DNA of 64,000 bases from Sabellastarte sp. h YS-2021 (lineage: Eukaryota; Annelida; Polychaeta; Sabellida; Sabellidae), in contig OZ024936.1 of assembly GCA_964017235.1 (NCBI GenBank), forward strand, positions 52,999,028 through 53,063,027, given 5' to 3'. The notes beneath the pieces were generated by a model. The model was not told where the DNA came from and made no database searches. It worked only from the letters and a program-made list of their open reading frames with translations. The number at the start of each line of letters is the position of its first letter. Positions within the stretch are counted from its first letter, which is position 1. Shown one piece after another: positions 34,921 to 49,900 of the stretch. The translations under genes were made by a program, and so were the position numbers.

Positions 34921-37900
34921 GTAAGGTGTAGGTTTCTTTATATTAATTCACCAGTTATTGTCAGGAGAAGCATTGAGCAAAAGTCATGTTCATTAGTGGT
35001 GGTGGACCAATTCACGCCCAGCCTCAATTTTCTTAAAGATTTATAATTTTTCATGTGAAAGATGTTTACCACATCATAGATAATTATGGAATTGACCGTA
35101 TACATTGGTAATTTATTGTGTACCTGTGGTTGTTTTGGATAAATTTAGGGGTGGGCGTGAATTGGTTGGAATCAAGAGGTTACCCGATGGATAGGTTTCA
35201 TGATTAATATTCATGAGAAGATGAGGACACAGATTTCCCCTCGAATTTCCTTGCTATAGTTTATAAAACGAACTAATCGAAGTCAATAGAACTCGCGCTT
35301 CTAGAGATCACTTTTTTTGCCTCCGCACTTTCATGAATTGTGGTGCAGCGTCATGAGTATTTGCCTGCTCACTGAAGTTAAGCGGCAATAGGCTACATTA
35401 GTACTTGGATGGTTGACCGTCTGAGTTCTAGACCATCTGTGGGATGTCTCTGAGTTGGAATTTCTTTGTGTAACCAGATTTTTGTAAATTCTAGTGCACT
35501 GCTCATGTCTCTGATGGCTTCCGCTCGCGCTAGGGGACCAAAACACCTTTTGGCCTTGTTTCTTCAACATTCTGAAATGCCCTAGTTCTTTTTAGTCTTA
35601 GGCCAGTTGATTGCAAGAGATACGATGAATTTGGCTTCCGAGTATGACCTTATTTACTCCCATGTTTCACAGTGGGAAGCAAAATGTAAATGCCCATTAC
35701 TTACACTGGAAGCAGGTTCATTTTGAACATTCCAAGGACTTTACAAGCCAGCAAGGACTCAGAATTTTTAACTGTTGTACTCTATTGATTCATACTGGTG
35801 GATTTTTGGACCATATACATTTCGGGCTCATTGCCAACACTGAATAAATGATTTCAGGGATAAGCTTAAATTTTCGCAACATGATAACGGAATAGTGTTG
35901 GCATCGAATAGTAATCTTTATATTAATATTAAACTGTGTCTTTGAGATTTTTGGGATTTTTTTTTGTCTGAATATGGTATTTAAATTCTGTGAAAAATAA
36001 CAGAAGATGGCTGCAGCATCTGTTTAAAATTCCAGGTGAAAAGAAAGCTTGAAATGGAAGCTGTAACTCACGATAACAATGTGTTCAAAACACCAAAAAC
36101 TACCAGACGACGTTCAGTCACTGCCAGAACTGTGTCTCCTTGTCAGAGAGGTGAGAAAATATTAAACTACTGAGTACTAATGTTTGTACTCCAATTCTCT
36201 CTTCACTCATCGACTTACTCTTTGTTTTAAGCAAAAAAAAAAAGCAATAAAGTGTGTCAGAGTAACGTAAATTTTTATGTGATTCTCTTCAAAATTGTCA
36301 ATTTTTTAAGTGAAAGATGGTGCTCTGTTCTTCATCATGTATTCTTATTAATTAAGTCCAGTTTTTCTTTGGGCAAAAATGGAGTTTATAACTCCAAAAT
36401 CCTGAATATATTATCTTATGAATACATTTTGAAATAAGGTCAAGTGCAAGGTTTCCTTCATTAAAGCTTTGGAAAACAGGTACTGGTTTTAACATACAAT
36501 AAGACCACTATCTTTAGTTGGTACTTTAGTGTTCTTTGATGGCCCTGCCATTTAAACCCATTTTCCATTCAAATTTTGTAGAACAAGTTTTGTATTTAAT
36601 CAGTTGACATTCATGGGATTCCAGTGCAGGTTCATGCTTGACAAGATGTAGGTTTCAGTGATGGCCTGTTAATATGTCATAGACTGTTTAAGTGAATGTA
36701 AAACCCTAGATCTTGCACTCCATTGACTTTGTATAGTTCGTGAATTGTGATTTAGTACAAATATTTCAGTCTCCATCATTGTAAACTATGAAGTCTCCAT
36801 TGAAGTTGACTTAATATTCCAGGCATGATAAATATTGCATATTTTCCTTGTGATTATATTGTTTCTGTAGTGCATATTTGTACTATTTTTGTACCCAATT
36901 AACGTGTACAAAAGTTAAACTTTCCTTGCAGTTAAATCCCCAAATGAGAAAACACGGTTCGACACGTCCCTTGGAATCCTGACAAAGAAATTTGTTGCAC
37001 TTTTAAGATCAGCACCTGATGGGGTATGTTGTATCACTTTAATATAATACAAGTTATTGAATATTTTTAGTGTTGAAGACGGTAAACCGGAAACCTATTT
37101 GCCGACCGAAAGACACTGATCCGGTTACGTTTCGTTTTCTTGTAACCAAAACCGGTTTCGCCACATGTAGGCATTATTTGAACTTAAGTTTACCAAAATA
37201 TTAAACTACCACAAATATTTCACAGTATTTTATAATATTCCATCAATATATCACCCATTTTGTCCTCGAAAGTCTTCAAAAAGCCCATAGTTGTTCTTAT
37301 TTATATACGAGTTACGTCTCATGTACGCATTTGAAAACTTATTTCTTTGCGTTTGATAAATCAAATATACCCGGTTTTTCGCCGAATTTCCGCTTTCGGA
37401 AACCGGTTTTGAAATTTGCATTCAACCACAACACTAAATATTTTTAATTGTTTGTTGTTTTTTTTTGGTAAGATGCATTATTGTGTAAATTCTCTTGTTT
37501 TAAAGTTTTTACCAAAGATGGGACAGTATACATTCACATTGTACTTGTTTTTTATTGGGTTGTCATATTTTGTTTCAATATTGAATTATGCTCTTGATGG
37601 GAGTGCTACTACTATTCCATTCCAGCTAAGCAAACGCCCCTTGAAAAGGGGATGCTTATCGGTTTCGCCCACATTTTCAGATAGATTACACCGCCACAAC
37701 ATTTTCAAAGATGAATATCTCCCTAATAAAATTCTTGTCAATGCAATTTTTGGCAGTTATGATTTATTGGCTTGGGGAATTTTGAACTCAAATTTCAGTT
37801 CAAACGTTTGAAATATCGTGTGTTTATACTAAGGCTGTGACCAGGTGGTCGGTATTCGCGATTGGGGTCGATTTGGGAAGATCTCGAGTGCTTTCTGGTC

Positions 37901-40900
37901 CACTCAATAGTTGTTAACCATATATTATATTGTCGCCCGGTTGGTCATGTTTTTCAGAATGACAAAACATGACAACTCTGCATAATGTCAGAATTCTTCG
38001 TATATTGGGACATTTTATGTAATACTCCCCATTTCATAACAATATAATAAGTTTTGATTACCTATCACCGCTATTTTAATGCAAAGACATCCTTTCCGGA
38101 AACTGCCGTTTTGTTTATGGAGAGGAAAAAATGTGTATAGTAAAACATGCGAATACCGAAGTGCGACACAAATTTGGGTAGCTCAGGTACAGGGTTGGAT
38201 TTTAACCACTCGTTGCAGCCTTAATTTATACTCAGTGCAATATCTCCGTGTACTACAGCACTTGGAGGGTTATTGTTCTATCCTGACTGTATAAGTACTG
38301 CCTAAGCAGTCTAGTGCCTGATATTCCCCTAACTGAAAGATATAAGCTCATGGATGACCATGTATTAACTTCCCCGAGGTTCTTCTATCAGTTACTGTTG
38401 ATGGAACCCAATAACAGAGGACTGTCATGTTAAGTAGTCATCCAAGTCACTATCTGACTAGACTGGGATTTAATCGCATGTCCTCTGTGTTCTTGGGTGA
38501 GTGTGTTACTACTAGGCCACAGTGGAAGGCTATATATGAACATAACCTTCATTACTACAACTACTATTACAATTACTACAAGTGGAATTCCTTTTTATGT
38601 AACTGTAGGTAAAAGGTTATTCGAGGGCACTTAAAGTAACACTAAAATTGTGTGAAGTTTCTGCTTGACTGAAAGTATTTTTCTGATCCCTCAAGTTTCA
38701 GGTCAACAGAGATTGCATGTTCTTTCAGGTAGTTGATCTGAATAAAGCAGCAGAGTTGTTGGATGTCCAAAAACGACGGATCTATGACATCACCAATGTG
38801 TTAGAGGGCATAAATCTCATCTCAAAGAAGTCCAAGAATAACATAGAATGGAAGTAAGTTAGGTCAATGTCTGTTTACAAAAGTTGAGGTAGTGACTTGG
38901 GATGTATTATGGGTGTAAACAGAAAATTGGATTCCTCAGTTTTCATTTGGGTGCAAGACTCGTGTAAACAACCATTTTCACTCGATTGTCAGTTTAAAAA
39001 AAAAAACAATTGTCAAATTAAAGCAATGCAAAAAAAGACATGAACAATATGTTTTTGGGGTTTTACGTCGCTTTCAACACTGTACAGGTCATATCACAAC
39101 GGGTAGTTGGAAGGGCAGAGGAAACCAGTACATACAGTTCGTTAGGGTTCTGTACTGTAAACTGCCGACCAACGGTAAGCAACCTCCAGCTTTCCCACTT
39201 GAGGCCGTGCTGGGGATCGAACCCCGGCCTCAGAGGTGGGAGGCGAGAGTGTTACCACTCTGCCACCGTGGCCCCCACATGAACAATATAACCAAAATAT
39301 AAACTTAATACTTTTTACAAACTTCTCCTTCACTCCATACCGTACGTGATGCATGCACGCTTGTGATTCACTGATTTTATGATTACTAAGGCTGTGACTT
39401 CGTTAGAAAAATGACACTGGGTGTTTGTCTCGCAAGAACCAATCTGAATTCGGGTAACCATCTTTTAGTTGTCACTCAGTGGAAGTAGCAGAGAAGCAAC
39501 ATGGCGGATGATGTAAACAAAACGTTATGAAAAATAATGTTAAATATCTGTATAAATAAGGAAAATTATGTGAAAAAGTATTAGTGGTTAGAGAAACCTG
39601 ACGGGATATTGAGGTTTACCCAAGTTTTTCATTGTGTTACAGTATGTTTAATATTTTTTTGGTTACTTGATTCGCCACTTTGTACTCGGTTTCTTACAGA
39701 CTTCGAACCATTTTCGGGTAACCGGGTAACCTATCGCAGCCTTGATGATTACCTGTGTTGAAATACTGTGGGAAAACCCCAAGGTATATTCTAGGGCTGC
39801 AAACGGTTACTTGAACCTCGATAGATAAGTTGGTCTTTGCTAGGACTTGAGTCCATTTTAACTAATAGGTTACTTGCAAAGTATTATATTATTGCCCGTG
39901 TAATGAAGGTAGTGGTTTTCACTTAAAATCGTATAATTTAGTCCATATTCTATACAGTGTATGAACTACCTTACGAAACCAGATGGCCAGCAGGGCCATT
40001 AACTTTTCATTTTTGATGGCCCGTATGAAATGTAAATAGCCCAATAAAATTAAATTTAAATCTCTTTATTTTCTGTAATAATTACCATTTTTTAAACAAT
40101 CATCAAGTGGTTTAGAAATCAGATAGGAAATAAAATAAACATAGAAAAATAGTTTTGCCAAATTTTTTAAAAAAAAAGGTCAAAGCAATTATCACTGCTC
40201 TGGACTAAAGGACCATGCAATGTATTTATCAAATTTATGCCCTGAAAATTTTGAGCTAGCTTTGTGCCTTATTTTTAAAGCAAGTGGGCCACAGACAGAA
40301 CGACAAGGTCTGCAATAATTTTTTTTTCAACATTCAGGGGGTTCAGGGGGTTCGAACTCCCCCCCCCTTGAAAAATAATGTTAAGGGGTTCAACCCAAAG
40401 TACAAAATTATTTCTTGAGAGTGGTGTTAAATTTACTGGAAATGCACTGTATTTTTACCAAAAATTAATTTTTTCCCAGGAAGGCATGCCCCCAACCCCC
40501 TTAGTTATGGTATGTCTGATGTGAACCCCCACCTTACTCTGATATGACCTCTCCCCCCCCCCCCCCCCCCCCCTACTTAAAAGCTGGATCCGCCCGTCAG
40601 AAAATATATATTTTTCAACATTACTGCAGAGTACATGTACTCAGTACATAAAGTCAGTACCACTACTGATCAAAAATTAAACATTGTTATATTGCCCAAC
40701 TCCTACAAAAAACGAAGAAATCTTTAAAACAAAATCACACATCTCTTGACTTTGCTTTCAAAGGCTACATATTTATAAAAATCTTATTTCCAAATCTTTA
40801 AAAACGAAGATATCCCACGTACCAGTGTGTTTTCATTCAAAACGTTACCATCAGAAAGCGGAAATCCAGTGAAGTTCTCTCGATTATAAAACGTTTCGAG

Positions 40901-43900
40901 TATTTTGACTGGTTTTCGTACAATATTTTTCTTCACGTTTAATCAGGAACCAGAGCAAATTTGCATTCAGAACGTTGTCATCGGGAAGCAGAAATTCTGC
41001 GAAGTTCTTTCGATTTTAAAACGTTTTGAGTATTTCGACTGGTTTTCGTACAGTATTTTTCTTCGCATTTAATCAGGAACCAAAGCATTAAATGGCCAGC
41101 CGGGCTACGCATTTGCGAAAAGAGATTGCCCGGAGCAGAACTTGGTAGTTCCTGGCCACCGGGCCCGCGCAGTTTCGAACACTGATTCTATAATATCTTG
41201 TTCAAAAGACATTTTCTTCAAAAGTTTCCTTACCGGAATCGACTATTTGTTTACAGAAGACTTCCAATGGTAGGTACTAAATCTTGCATTTACTCTAATT
41301 CAGGCCGGTTATCAGAGGGCGAGTACTCTGGGCTGTTTTTAAGCACCTGTCCCAGCCCTAGTATCTTCTGTTACTTTATATATTTGCATTTATGATTAGG
41401 TCTGTGATTTTTATGGCTGAATGTATCAATTTTTAGGCGGGTTACGTGTAACCAACCCGTCTATTAGATTGATGTGTCTGTCTGTCCGTCCACATTTTCG
41501 TTTCCGGACTCTCGTAAAACACTTTGTCCAATCGAATTCAGACTTGACATAGAGATAGATCACCATCATAGCTAGGTTCCTTTCGAAATTGGTGTAATTC
41601 CGTGTGTTCGTTTGTCAGTTTTTGTCTGTTTGTCCGTCAACATTTCTGTTTCCGAACTCTAACTCAAAAACGCTGTGTCCACTCGATTTCAAATTTGGCA
41701 GGGAGATAGATCACCATCATAGCTAAGTTGCTTTCGAAATTGGTGTAATTCCGTTTGTCCGTTTATAGCATAGATACAATTATGTAACATAGATTACAAG
41801 TTTTACATTTCTTAGCACGTCTAACACATTTACCATAACTGGGTGACCTAATATTTCTTTCCTTGTTTCTAAATTTAATTACAGCAGTCGCTAACCTTAT
41901 TGCTGCCTGCGGAACCCTCCTTTTGGGGCATTTCTGACTCTCTTGTGTCTTGTCATATATATTGTTATATATTATTGTATCCCCGGCGCGAAGCGGGGAT
42001 ACTATGGATTCATCATCGTCGTCGTCCGCGTCCGCAGAGATTTCTTGTTAGCGACCTACAGTCCACATTTCTTTCCAGATTTCTTTCAAATTTGGAAGGT
42101 GGCTTCATATGGTAGAGGACTCGCCACCCTATCTTTTTGGTAGGGTTTATGTCTAAATTAGGCCTGTGGTAGACAAAAATGTCTAAAATGTGGAATATTG
42201 CTTGTTAGCGACCTACAGTCCACATTTCTTTCTAGATTTCTTTCATATTTGGCAGGTGGCTTGGTATGGTAGAGCATTCGCCAGTCGCCACCCTATCTTT
42301 TTGGTAGGGTTTATGCCTAAATTAGGCCTGTGGTAGACAAAAATGTCTAAAATGTGTAATATTGCTTGTTAGCGACCTACAGTCCACATTTCTTTCCAGA
42401 TTTCTTTCATATTTGGCAGGTGGCTTGGTATGGTAGAGCATTCGCCACCCTATCTTTTTGGCAGGGTTTATGCCTAAATTAGGCCTGTGGTAGACAAAAA
42501 TGTCTAAAACACAAATTTGCTTGTATCTCCTTAACCGTGCGAGATAGAACGATTTCGTCGAAATTTTTGACCCACAGGGTATCTTAGGAATGTACTCTTG
42601 CCAATTTTCAAAAATTTTTCCCCTCCCCAAAAATGGCGGCCATTTTGAATTTTCGAATTTTTGCCCAAAATGGCAAAACACAAATTTGCTTCTATCTCCT
42701 TAACCGTGCGAGATAGAGCGATTTCGTCGAAATTTTCGACCTACAGGGTATCTGAGGAATGTACTCTTGGCAATGTTCAACAATTTTTCCCCTCCCCAAA
42801 AATGGCGGCCATTTTGAATTTTCGAATTTTTGCCAAAAATAGCAAAACACAATTTTGCTTCTATCTCCTTAACCGTGCGAGATAGAGTGATTTCGAAATT
42901 TTCGGCCCGCAGTGTATCTGAGGAATGTACTCTTGCCAATTTTCAAAAAATTTTCCCCTCCCCAAAAATGGCGGCCATTTTGCATTTTCGAATTTTTGCT
43001 AAAAATGGCAAAACACAAATTTGCTTGTATCTCCTTAACCGTGCGAAATAGAGCGATTTCGTCGAAATTTTCGACCCACAGGGTATCTGAGGAATGTACT
43101 CTTGCCAATTTTCAAAAATTTTTCTCCTCCCCAAAAATGGCGGCCATTTTGAATTTTCAAATTTTTGCCAAAAATGGCAAAACACAAATTTGCTTCTATC
43201 TCCTTAACGGTGCGAGATAGAACGATTTCGTCGAAATTTTCGACCCACAGGGTATCTAAGGAATGTAATCTTTGCAATTTTCAAAAAAATTTCCCCTCCC
43301 CAAAAATGGCAAAACACAAATTTGCTTGTATCTCCTTAACCGTGTGAGATAGAGCGATTTCGTCGAAATTTTCAACCCACAGGGTATCTAAGGAATGTAC
43401 TCTTGGCAATTTTCAAAGAATTTCCTCTTCCCACATATGGTGGCCATTTTGAATTTTCGAATTTTTGCCCAAAATGGCAAAACACAAAATTGCTTCTATC
43501 TCCTTAACCATGCGAGATAGGGCGATTTCGTCGACATTTTCGACCCATGGGGTATCTAAGAAATGTATTCTTGGCAATTAGGGCTGCCACGAGTAGCAAA
43601 TTTTGTACTCGAGTACTCTCTCACCATTACTCTACTCTAAAACGAGTACTCTTTTTAGTGATAAATACAACAAAATGTGCCATTTTCCCCTGAAAATTAA
43701 CAGAAATTTTCCCAGTTTATGTCACTTTTATCAAGAATGGCTTATAAAAGGGTAAAAGAGTACTCTTTTGTTCATTTTGTACTCCAAGTAATTTAGTAAT
43801 CTAATCTTTAACGAGTTCTCGAGTACTCTTTCACAGCCCTATTGGCAATTTTCAAAAAATTTTCCCCTCCCCACATATGGCGGCCATTTTGAATTTTTGC

Positions 43901-46900
43901 CCAAAATGGAAAAACACAAATTTGCCTTAACCGTGCAAAATAGAGTTATTTTGGTGAAATTTTCGACCCATAGGGTATCTAAGAAATGTACTCTCGGCAA
44001 TTTTCAAAAAATTTTCCTCTCCCCAAAAATGGCGGCCATTTTGAATTTTCAAATTTTTGCCAAAAATAGAAAAACAGAAATTTGCTTCTATCTTCTTAAC
44101 CGTGCAAGATAGAGTTATTTCGTCAAAATTTTTGACCCAACCAATGCAAAAAGGCATGTAGCTGAAATAATTTACATGTACACTAATAAATATTTAAGCA
44201 TCATTGATATATTTTACAAATGAAACAGGGTCTTGTAAGACTACTGTACAATTTTGGCAAAAGGTTCATGGGGTGGACATTACATTGTCATGTGTGTTCT
44301 TCTATGCTATCCTGTTTCTATTCATATGTCGCAGCTACTATCAACAGGACGTCCTATTTCTGGTTTGTTGTCAAGGTTTGTTTGATTTTCAAGGTTTAGC
44401 ATGTTTAAGAAGTACTGAAAATGTCACATGGACATGTGTTCCAGATGTAAACAAATAATATGGTGGATCACGAGATGCCAGAAAGGCAAAAACCTCACCA
44501 GATTGCTTGGTACTTCGCTAATGATATAATATTTTGATGTTTTAAAAATAAAATACAGAGGAAATGCTTTAATTTGAACATTTTAATTTTTAGGGTCAAA
44601 ACTCAAAATATTCATAGTTTAAATGATCATGTAAATCCAATATACATAAGAAAACAGTTTAGCAATATTGGCGTCAACTAACCTTAATAATCCATTAGTA
44701 GGGTTAATTGTTGCAGCTTTATCATGGATCTGAGCTCCTTTCCCATGTCTCAAGCACTTGTTACTGCCAGACTGGTAACATAAGGCATGCCTGAATTAAA
44801 ACTATCACAGCTTTATCAATGTGTATTTCAAATTGTAGGAGCATGTCAAAATGAACTTGAAGGTTTCTTAACTTGTAAAAGTCTAAGTACAAAATACCAA
44901 ATGACTGAAAAGGATTTTTTTTTGCCAAAAAGCTCCTGTATCATTCTGAATCATCAGATTCAATAATGAGATAGATTCTTACGTTGGGCAGAGACAAAAG
45001 AGTTGTCTCCTGTGTTTCAAGTCTGGGTAAGGTTCAAAATGAATCTGTTTGTATTATACTTGTGTGTTACAAGCTATATATTGTATTCCTGACAGGGGGT
45101 GTACGTCCAACTCTATAGCTTCAAGAGCAGCCACCAGCACCCAGTGTTCATCAAATGTCACTGCCACAGATAAAAAACTGCATGATGGTCAGTATTAAAT
45201 AGGGATGGGTCGGTAGATTCGGTATCGAGACCAGTTTACTGAAACGCCACGATGAGATTTTACAACCGCCACTTCGCTTGACAGCACATATAATGAAAAC
45301 TTAAAATATTGAGAAGAAACCACGAATTTGAAGAAATTATAAGCTTTCTATCCCATATTTTTGTGCATTTTGCAGACTTTTATAGTGATTATGTTGAACA
45401 GAACTGCCATGTTTGGGTTATGATATTTTAAAACCTTAATCTCGCTTGTCAGCTCATATAAATGAAGGAAAATTTCAAATATTCATTTGTTTGTGTTTAA
45501 CAATAGGTAGAGAATAGATCTTTATGGATTTTTTTTGTGAGTAGAGCTTTGTCAAGGGAAAAAAATTAGACTTAAAGTTTAGACTTTTGTCTTAAAATGA
45601 GGCTGAGTCTGTGGTCTTAGACTAAGAGGGTTCCACAAAGCTGCTTAGTCTAGGCTTTGGTTAAGTCTACACGGGAGTGGGCTTAAGTTTTGTAAACAGG
45701 TTAACTTTTGTAAACAAAGACTTAAATATGGCCACTTCAAAAATTTGAAATGCCTAAAGGCTGAAAATCAAGAATAAATATACAGAACACCTCCCTAAAA
45801 TTGTGTTCGGACATATTTTTGTTGCTACAAAGCTTTCCATTGAAAAACAGGATTTTTTTTCAAAGATAAAGTGAGTTAAGAAAAGGATATATATCACCAC
45901 TAAAATATTTTGACTCAATATAAAGATGCACATGACATAGAAAACCACTGTGATCATAAGATAAGTTTGAACTTAGCAAAGTCACCCTTTGTGAAATCCA
46001 TTTGAGTCCAGGACTTAGCAAAGACAAAAGTCTCAGATTTAGGTCCCTGGGCCGGTATTCATAAAACTTGCTGAGACCAAATTTTGTCTCAAGTCTCAAG
46101 TTTTGGTCTCAAATCTGAGACTGTTTTTGGTCTCAAACTTGTTAGCTATTCACAAAATAGTTGAGACCAAATTTAGTCTCAGATTTGGTCTCAAACTTAA
46201 GACTGGTATATAGTTGTCTCAAATATTTTGGTAAAAGTCTCAAGCATTATTTCACCTTAACTGAGATTCATGTTTTTACTTTTTATGGCTTAATGTAAAG
46301 TAGAAATAATTTACAACATATATAATACTTGGCCTAAACTTTTGTAACAATGGATAGTCCAAACTTTGGTTTCAAAAGCACCTTACTTTGAGACACTTTT
46401 CAACAGAGTTTTCTGACTGCATAGCAACAAAGAAGTGGATCATGTGACATGCAAAATAAAAAACAATTGACACAATTTTCTATTTATGTCCACCCCCCTG
46501 GGGGGTGGATATATTATTTTTGCTTTTTTCGCCGTCCGATGTCCGGCGTCCGATGTCCGGCGTCACGCATGGTTTCCGCTCATTTAAAGGAAAAGTATTA
46601 GAGCTATTGTCACCAAATTTGGTATGCAGGCTTATTGGGTCAGTAGCTTGCTTGGGATTGCTTTTGGCTGTTGTACCTCTTTTGCTTACTGAGTAATACT
46701 TAAGTACAGCTATTTTCAGTACCCATTGGTTTCCGTGCATTTAAGCCAAAATAATTAAAGATATTTTACTACAATTTTGAATACAAGATTGTTATGTCCA
46801 TAGCTCGCTTGGTATTGCATTTGGGACTGATAGCTTTGTCAGTACATGAGTAATAGCCATTTAGGTACTTCATTGTGTATTTTCAGTACTACTTTTGAGT

Positions 46901-49900
46901 AATTTGCTTCTATCTCCTTAACCGTGCGAGATAGAGCGATTTCGGCAAAATTTTCGACCCGTAGGGTATCTGAGGAGTGTACTCTTTGCAATTTTCAAAA
47001 AATTTTCCCCTCCCCAAAAATGGCGGCCATTTTGAATTTTCGAATTTTTGCCAAAAATGGCAAAACACTAATTTGCTTCTATCTCCTTAACCGTGCGAGA
47101 TAGAGCGATTTCGGCGAAATTTTCGACCCACAGGGTATCTAAGGAGTGTACTCTTTGCAATTTTCAAAAAATTTTCCCCTCCCCAAAAATGGCGGCCATT
47201 TTGAATTTTCGAATTTTTGCCAAAAATGGCAAAACACAAATTTGCTTCTATCTCCTTAACCGTGCGAGATAGAGCGATTTCGTCGAAATTTTCAACCCAC
47301 AGGGTATCTAAGGAATGTAATGTTTGCAATTTTCAAAAAATTTTCCCCTCCCCAAAAATGGCGGCCATTTTAAATTTTCGAATTTTTGCCAAAAATGGCA
47401 AAACACAAATTTGCTTCTATCTCCTTAACCGTGCGAGATAGAGCGATTTCGTCGAAATTTTCGACCCACAGGGTATCTAAGGAATGTAATATTTGCAATT
47501 TTCAAAAAATTTTCCCCTCCCTAAAAATGGCGGCCATTTTGAATTTTCGAATTTTTGCCAAAAATGGCAAAACACAAATTTGCTTCTATCTCCTTAACCG
47601 TGCAAGATAGAGCGATTTCGTCGAAATTTTCGATCCACAGGGTATCTAAGGAATGTAATATTTGCAATTTTCAAAAAATTTTCCCCTCCCCAAAAATGGC
47701 GGCCATTTTAAATTTTCGAATTTTTGCCAAAAATGGCAAAACACAAATTTGCTTCTATCTCCTTAACCGTGCGAGATAGAGCGATTTCGTCGAAATTTTC
47801 GACCCACAGGGTATCTAAGGAATGTAATATTTGCAATTTTCAAAAAATTTTCCCCTCCCCAAAAATGGCGGCCATTTTGAATTTTCGAATTTTTGCCAAA
47901 AATGGCAAAACACAAATTTGCTTCTATCTCCTTAACCGTGCGAGATAGAGCGATTTCGTCGAAATTTTCGACCCACAGGGTATCTAAAGAATGCAATCTT
48001 TGCAATTTTCCCAAAATTTTCCCCTCCCCCAAAAATGGCGGCCATTTTGAATTTTCGAATTTTTGCCAAAAATGGCAAAACACAAATTTGCTTCTATCTC
48101 CTTAACCGTGCGAGATAGAGCGATTTCGTCAAAATTTTCGACGCACAGGGTATCTGAGCATTGTACTCTTGGTAATTTAAAAAAAAAATTCCCCTCCCCA
48201 AAAATGGCGGCCATTTTGAATTTTCGAATTTTTGCCAAAAATGGCAAAACACTAATTTGCTTCTATCTCCTTAACCGTGCGAGATAGAGCGATTTCGTCA
48301 AAATTTTCGACGCACAGGGTATCTAAGCAATGCAATCTTTGCAATTTTCAAAAAAATTTCCCCTCCCCAAAAATGGCGGCCATTTTGAATTTTCGAAGTT
48401 TTGCCAAAAATGGCAAAACACAAATTTCCCTCTATCTCCTTAACCATGCGAGATAGAGCGATTTCGTCAAAATTTTCGACCCACAGGGTATCTAAGGAAT
48501 GCAATCTTTGCAATTTTCCCAAAATTTTCCCATCCCCCAAAAATGGCGGCCATTTTGAATTTTCGAATTTTTTTACCAAAAATGGCAAAACACAAATTTG
48601 CTTCTATCTCCTTAACCGTGCGAGATAGAGCGATTTCGTCAAAATTTTCGACCCACAGGTATTTGAGCATTGTATTCTTGGGAATTTAAAAAAAAAATTT
48701 CCCCTCCCCAAAAATGGCGGCCATTTTGAATTTTCGAAGTTTTGCCAAAAATGGCAAAACACAAATTTCCTTCTATCTCCTTAACCATGCGAGATAGAGC
48801 GATTTCGTCAAAATTTTCGACCCACAGGTATTTGAGCATTGTATTCTTGGGAATTTAAAAAAAAAATTTCCCCTCCCCTAAAATGGCGGCCATTTTGAAT
48901 TTTCAAATTTTTGCCAAAAATGGCAAAACACAAATTTGCTTCTATCTCCTTAACCATGCGAGATAGAGCGATTTCGTCGAAATTTTTCAACCCACAGGGT
49001 ATCTAAGGAATGTAATATTTGCAATTTTCAAAAAATTTTCCCCTCCCCAAAAATGGCAGCCATTTTGAATTTTCGAATTTTTGCCCAAAATGGAAAAACA
49101 CAAACTGGCCTTAACCGTGCAAAATAGAGTTATTTTGTTGAAATTTTCGACCCATAGGGTATCTAAGAAATGTACTCTTGGCAATTTTCAAAAAAATTTC
49201 CTTTTCCCAAAAATGGCGGCCATTTTGAATTTTCAAATTTTTGCCAACAATAGAAAAACAGGAATTTGCTTCTATCTTCTTAAGCGTGCAAGATAGAGTG
49301 ATTTCGTCAAAATTTTCAACCCAACCAATGCAAAAAGGCATGAAGCTGAAATAATTTACATCTACACTAACAAATATTTAAGCATCATTGATATATTTTA
49401 CAAATGAAACAGGGTCTTGTAAGACTACTGTACAATTTGGGCAAAAGGTTCATGGGTGGACATTACACATGATAATGTGTGTTCTTCTATGCTATCCTGT
49501 TTCTATTCGCATCTACTATCAACAGGGCGGCCTATTTCTAGTTATTTTTTATTTTAATAGACAGTAAAATTTTTAAGAATTGAAACATGCAACAACTATT
49601 GATCTTTAAAAAATGTTGGATATATTTGCAAGTTAATGATTTGTTTACATTGGGAAGACTTGAGGCTGGTCTCAGCTTGGTCTCAGCTGAGAACCTATTT
49701 GTGAATACAAAGTTGAGACTTGGTCTCAGCTGAGACCAAATCTCAAGCTGAGACTATTTTTTGTCTCAGACTTAAGATCTCTTTATGAATACGGCCCCTG
49801 ATTTATCCCAGAGATTCGGATCACATTCTGGATACAAAAACCAAAAAGAAAGACACACCACCCCTAAATTTTTGGAAATCCTCCTGAATGAGGACTCTGC

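Noticed and set aside
35345-35447. Functional 5S rRNA gene
   Set aside because: The first third and the 3' part are decayed; only the internal promoter words are conserved.
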